Assembly (NCBI GenBank): GCA_028599035.1
Contig: JAQRMT010000051.1
Coordinates: 1 to 10,409, forward strand
Reading direction: 5' to 3'
Source of the DNA: Gammaproteobacteria bacterium
GTDB lineage: Bacteria > Pseudomonadota > Gammaproteobacteria > PS1 > Pseudothioglobaceae
Length of the DNA stretch: 10,409 nt
Shown here: one piece after another, positions 7,212-10,409 of the stretch
How positions within the stretch are numbered: the first letter of the stretch is position 1
How the letters are laid out: each line of letters begins with the position of its first letter
Made by a program: the position numbers and the translations under genes
The notes under the pieces: model-generated
Told to the model about the DNA's origin: nothing
Seen by the model: only the letters and a program-made list of their open reading frames with translations
Databases searched by the model: none

Positions 7212-8123
7212 TTACAAGGAATTGTGCCAATCTTCTGAATAAAATTGAATGGGGGAATTGTCAGTTTCAAATGTTTCAATCGACCAAGTCTCTGGTTGAT
7301 CAAGAATAGCTGACAATAGCTGGTCGTTAAGCAAATGTCCCGTTTTATAGCCTTCATAATGTCCAATTAAATTTGAACCTAAAAGATATAAATCGCCAAC
7401 AATATCTAAAATTTTATGTTTAACAAATTCATTTTCATAACGCATACCGTCTTCATTTAACACATCATCATCACTCAGCGCAATGGCATTATCCATGCTT
7501 GCGCCTAAGGCTAAATTATTCTCTTGCAGTCTTTCCACATCGCGCATATAGCCAAAAGTTCTGGCTCTGGAAATCTCCTTAAGATAAGATTTTTGTGCAA
7601 AGTCAATACTGAGTTTTTGCCCACTTTCCTTAACTTTTTTATGCTCAAAATCAATCTCAAGCGTTACCTTGAAGCCCTCATAAGGCGACACTTGCGCCCA
7701 CGAGTCGTTGTTTTCTACACGGATGGTGTTTTTAATCACAAAGAATTTTTTAGCTTCTTTCTGTTCTTCAATGCCTGCTGACTGCACCAAAAAAACAAAT
7801 GGCGCTGACGAGCCATCCATAATTGGCACTTCAAATGAGTCTAATTCCACCAGCACATTATCAATGCCCAATGCTGAAAATGCACTCATTAGATGCTCAA
7901 CAGTTGAAACCTTAACACCTTTATTCTCAATGCTGGTCGATAAAATTACCTCGTTTACAAAGGCATTATGCGCTCTAACCAGTTTACCACCCACATCCAT
8001 TCGTTTAAAAACCACGCCATGGTCGGCCTTCGCAGGGATGAGCGTCATATTAATCATCGCACCACTATGAATGCCAACGCCGCGCGCCTTTACCGTTTTT
8101 TTTATTGTTCTTTGTTTAATCAT
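7212..8123 (-). CDS. lpxC: UDP-3-O-acyl-N-acetylglucosamine deacetylase
   Basis: LpxC is the zinc deacetylase that performs the first committed step of lipid A synthesis in the cytosol, so the organism makes a Gram-negative outer membrane. The product has 303 residues, like E. coli LpxC. It opens [21 protein letters not shown], close to the family start. The zinc ligands are H77 (STVEHL), H236 and D240 ([13 protein letters not shown]), with E76 and H263 (KTGHLLND) as catalytic residues. MDGSSAPFV (102-110) and [11 protein letters not shown] (185-195) are also family signatures. The gap to ftsA is 21 nt with only a weak ribosome binding site, suggesting shared transcription. Standing after ftsA is typical except that ftsZ, normally between them, is absent. 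Confidence 0.97.
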   Translation of the reverse strand: MIKQRTIKKTVKARGVGIHSGAMINMTLIPAKADHGVVFKRMDVGGKLVRAHNAFVNEVILSTSIENKGVKVSTVEHLMSAFSALGIDNVLVELDSFEVPIMDGSSAPFVFLVQSAGIEEQKEAKKFFVIKNTIRVENNDSWAQVSPYEGFKVTLEIDFEHKKVKESGQKLSIDFAQKSYLKEISRARTFGYMRDVERLQENNLALGASMDNAIALSDDDVLNEDGMRYENEFVKHKILDIVGDLYLLGSNLIGHYEGYKTGHLLNDQLLSAILDQPETWSIETFETDNSPIQFYSEDWHNSL

Positions 8124-8144
8124 TGTATTAGTAAGGCTTGCATC

Positions 8145-9395
8145 CTATATTGAAAATCGTGCTGTTTGTTTTTTAATTTTACCAAAGATACCTTTTGTAT
8201 TGCTTGATTGTTGTTCAGAATCAAATTTATCGGGCTTAAACAGTAGTAAGCCTAAAGCACAAGCATACTCTGGGGCTAACAAATCATCATTTGAAAAAGC
8301 GACAGAAAGCTTTATATCAATCAAATCAGTGTTTACCCGCCCTATTTTGGCTTTCTTTTTAAAATGACCGTTCATCAATATGTCGCAATCCTTGATTTTT
8401 GCACCACCACCAACCAAAACAAAGCCTGCGTTTAGCGAACGATATAAATTTTGTTGTTTTAATTTTGTTCTAATCAATGAGAACAATTCTAAATAAAAAT
8501 CTTCAATCACCTCAGCCAGTGATTCGTAAGACAGGTAATAATCATTCGAATCATCTATTTGCTTAAATAAAATCAGTTTATCCTCTGCAATTGCTTTGAC
8601 TTGCGCCCGCCCATGTTTTATCTTGAGGCGTTCTGCCTCTTCAAAGGAGGTGTTAAATGCATCCATAATATCCCTGGTTGCTTGCTCCGAACCACTTTGA
8701 ATTGAGGTACTGTAAAGAATGCCCTCCTTATTAAACACAGAAAAATCCGTCACGCCTGAGCCAATATCCACCAAACAAACACCTTTGTCTTTCTCGTCTT
8801 TGGTCAAATAAGGCTCACTACTTGCCATTGAGTTTGGCACTATATTAAACAAACCTAACTCACTCTGCTTAAGGCTATTATCAATCTCCTCCACATGTTG
8901 ATTAGAAGCAGTAACAATGTGCATACTAATTTCTAAGTTTTGTGCCTTTTCGCCAATGGGTTGTTTGACCACAACCCCCCTATTGCTAAAAGAGTCTTTG
9001 TCCAGCGTGCAACACTGCGTTACTCTGCTGATGAGTTGTTGATTTGGCGGTATTTTCGACTGAGCAGTCTGCACAACTATATTCACATCGCTCTGCTTAA
9101 CTTTGCCTGATATGTGTATATTAGGAGAAGCGTTAATCGCAGTAAGGTTTGGGTCTGAAATATTGACACTCACATTATGAAATTTAGTATCACAACTTGA
9201 AATAGCCTCCTGCTTAATTCGCTTGATAGCCGCTGCAACTTCTTTGACTTCAATTATTTCACCTTTATTAACACCAGCAGAGTTGCCTCGTGCATAGCCA
9301 AAAATTTCCAATCTGCCACCCTTCTCTTCCGCAAGGAAAATCACAATCTTACTGCTGCCAATATCAACACTTGCTAAAAAATTCTCGTCAGCCAT
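8145..9395 (-). CDS. ftsA: Cell division protein FtsA, diverged
   Basis: FtsA is the actin-like ATP-binding protein that tethers FtsZ filaments to the inner membrane and recruits later division proteins. The 416-residue length matches E. coli FtsA. The phosphate 1 loop is VDIGSSK (10-16). The FtsA-specific 1C subdomain lies about 73-165, which separates it from MreB and DnaK. The phosphate 2 loop is VDIGSGVTDFSVF (209-221) and the adenosine motif VLVGGGAKI (326-334). AEVIEDFYLELFSLI (294-308) aligns with the E. coli protein. The C-terminus GIFGKIKKQTARF (402-414) can form an amphipathic membrane-targeting helix. Unusual points are S for the usual second G in DIGGG, and a poor match to the usual GGxxxTxDI stretch (SGSEQATRDI, 234-243). 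The ATG directly abuts the dusA stop, with GGGAGG as ribosome binding site. Neither ftsQ nor ftsZ adjoins it. Confidence 0.93.
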   Translation of the reverse strand: MADENFLASVDIGSSKIVIFLAEEKGGRLEIFGYARGNSAGVNKGEIIEVKEVAAAIKRIKQEAISSCDTKFHNVSVNISDPNLTAINASPNIHISGKVKQSDVNIVVQTAQSKIPPNQQLISRVTQCCTLDKDSFSNRGVVVKQPIGEKAQNLEISMHIVTASNQHVEEIDNSLKQSELGLFNIVPNSMASSEPYLTKDEKDKGVCLVDIGSGVTDFSVFNKEGILYSTSIQSGSEQATRDIMDAFNTSFEEAERLKIKHGRAQVKAIAEDKLILFKQIDDSNDYYLSYESLAEVIEDFYLELFSLIRTKLKQQNLYRSLNAGFVLVGGGAKIKDCDILMNGHFKKKAKIGRVNTDLIDIKLSVAFSNDDLLAPEYACALGLLLFKPDKFDSEQQSSNTKGIFGKIKKQTARFSI

Positions 9396-10364
9396 TTAGG
9401 CTTGCCTCCCTGAGTCCACAAAATCCAACCACTGATACAAATGCGTCAATTCAACCACCTTACCGCTCAATAATTGCCTAAACTTCTTGGCATTCGGCTG
9501 AGCGTGATACAAACCCAAAATATGCCTAGTCATTGAACGAATTGGCACACCTTGATTGTTCTGAGTCTTCATATAATCAATAAAGTGCAATAATACTTGT
9601 TCACGCGATAATATGCCATTTTTTTTAATAGTTTTTTGATAAATTATCGAATCCACCTCGCTCAACAAATACGGCTGATGATATGCCGCCCTGCCAAGCA
9701 TCACGCTATCCACATACTCTAAATGCTGTTGCGAACTTTCAATATCCATAATGCCGCCATTGATGCCGATATTTAGCTGTGGGAAATCCCGCTTAATTTG
9801 ATACACCCAATCATAATTCAGCGGCGGCACACTGCGATTTTCCTTTGGACTTAGCCCTTTTAACCACGCCTTTCGTGCATGAATAACAAAATTATCACAG
9901 CCCGCCTTTTCCACTTGAGCAACAAAATCCACCAAAGCATCATAACTCTCCATATCATCCACGCCAATGCGTGATTTCACACTCACAGGAATATCGCTGG
10001 CTTGACACATCGCATCCACACAATCTGCCACAATTTCAGGCGTTTGCATCAAACACGCCCCAAAACTCCCCGATTGCACCCTATCAGACGGACAACCGAC
10101 ATTAATATTAACCTCATCATAGCCCCAATCTTGTGCCATCTTCGCACACTGTGCCATCTCATCAGGCTCACTACCGCCCAACTGCAACACCAACGGATGC
10201 TCTACCGCATCAAAATCCAACAAACGACTTTTATCCCCATGCAATATTGCCTTGGTCGTCACCATCTCTGTCCAAAGCTGTGCCTCCTTTGACAGCAAAC
10301 GATGAAAAAACCGACAATGGCGATCCGTCCAATCCATCATTGGTGCTACTGAAAACTTACTCAC
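9396..10364 (-). CDS. dusA: tRNA-dihydrouridine(20/20a) synthase DusA
   Basis: DusA is the FMN-dependent enzyme that reduces uridines 20/20a in the tRNA D loop using NADPH. The 322-residue product has the TIM barrel opening FSVAPMMDWTDRHCRFF (4-20), EMVTT (33-37) and VNINVGCPSDRVQSG (85-99), where C91 is the likely catalytic cysteine. IHARKAWLKGLSPKENR is the DusA-type loop with FMN-contacting residues. INGGI and VMLGRAAYHQP are the phosphate-binding segments near the end of the barrel, and a helical domain follows. These signatures are specific for DusA rather than DusB or DusC. It starts with GTG, supported by a GGAGA ribosome binding site and by agreement with the family N-terminus. The start overlaps the stop of an upstream gene (GTGA), and the stop touches the ftsA ATG. 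Confidence 0.97.
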   Translation of the reverse strand: MSKFSVAPMMDWTDRHCRFFHRLLSKEAQLWTEMVTTKAILHGDKSRLLDFDAVEHPLVLQLGGSEPDEMAQCAKMAQDWGYDEVNINVGCPSDRVQSGSFGACLMQTPEIVADCVDAMCQASDIPVSVKSRIGVDDMESYDALVDFVAQVEKAGCDNFVIHARKAWLKGLSPKENRSVPPLNYDWVYQIKRDFPQLNIGINGGIMDIESSQQHLEYVDSVMLGRAAYHQPYLLSEVDSIIYQKTIKKNGILSREQVLLHFIDYMKTQNNQGVPIRSMTRHILGLYHAQPNAKKFRQLLSGKVVELTHLYQWLDFVDSGRQA

Positions 10365-10409
10365 TTCGTCTTCTCCATTTTTACGGCGTTAGATTCAAAA
10401 AACTGTTTG
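10361..10409 (-). CDS. 3' end of an unidentified upstream gene (partial)
   Basis: An open frame enters from the right edge, reads ...KQFFESNAVKMEKTK and stops with TGA at 10363-10361, overlapping the dusA GTG as GTGA. This 4-nt overlap is the same arrangement as leuA with its neighbour, so it probably is the end of a real gene in the same operon. Fifteen residues are too few to identify it. Nothing in them suggests the FtsQ C-terminus. Confidence 0.45.
   Translation of the reverse strand, partial: KQFFESNAVKMEKTK

Overview
The window is a compact stretch of bacterial chromosome, roughly 40% G+C by eye. Every supported protein gene lies on the minus strand, so it reads right to left. The set (LpxC for lipid A, FtsA, DusA, a type II phosphatidylserine synthase, the IlvB/H/C cluster, LeuA, a HolD-like protein, QueH) points to a Gram-negative gammaproteobacterium. 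Low G+C, compact gene packing and an ftsA-lpxC junction with no ftsZ fit the marine sulfur-oxidiser/symbiont group (SUP05, Thioglobus, vesicomyid and bathymodiolin symbionts). That placement is inference only.

Layout in transcription order. (1) 10409-7212: the end of an unidentified gene, then dusA (tRNA dihydrouridine), ftsA (divisome) and lpxC (first committed step of lipid A), tightly packed. Neither ftsQ nor ftsZ is at the usual positions beside ftsA. (2) 7146-3893: ilvB-ilvH-ilvC, three consecutive parts of branched-chain amino acid synthesis, with a short promoter region and no leader peptide. The unit ends in a strong intrinsic terminator (3856-3882). (3) 3839-3090: pssA, whose ribosome binding site begins just after that terminator. 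(4) 3093-2916: a leu leader region with a -10 box overlapped by a perfect palindrome, a 23-codon leader peptide rich in Leu codons (2996-3067), overlapping hairpins and an A/C-rich stretch up to the leuA ribosome binding site. (5) 2915-302: leuA, a small HolD-like/uracil-DNA-glycosylase-like protein and queH, all overlapping and probably translationally coupled. (6) 301-1: non-coding, with tandem duplications, two hairpins and a possible leftward promoter.

Functionally the middle is a branched-chain amino acid locus. IlvBH makes acetolactate, IlvC reduces and isomerises it, and the resulting 2-ketoisovalerate (after IlvD, not in the window) is the substrate of LeuA. The leucine branch carries its own leucine-sensing leader. 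The flanks hold envelope and division genes (pssA, lpxC, ftsA) and tRNA modification genes (dusA, queH).

The most rewarding observations are the previously unlisted leucine leader peptide with an apparently non-classical attenuator, the ftsA-lpxC junction without ftsZ combined with a diverged FtsA, the glycosylase-like psi protein, and a GC-skew reversal near 3.0-3.3 kb.
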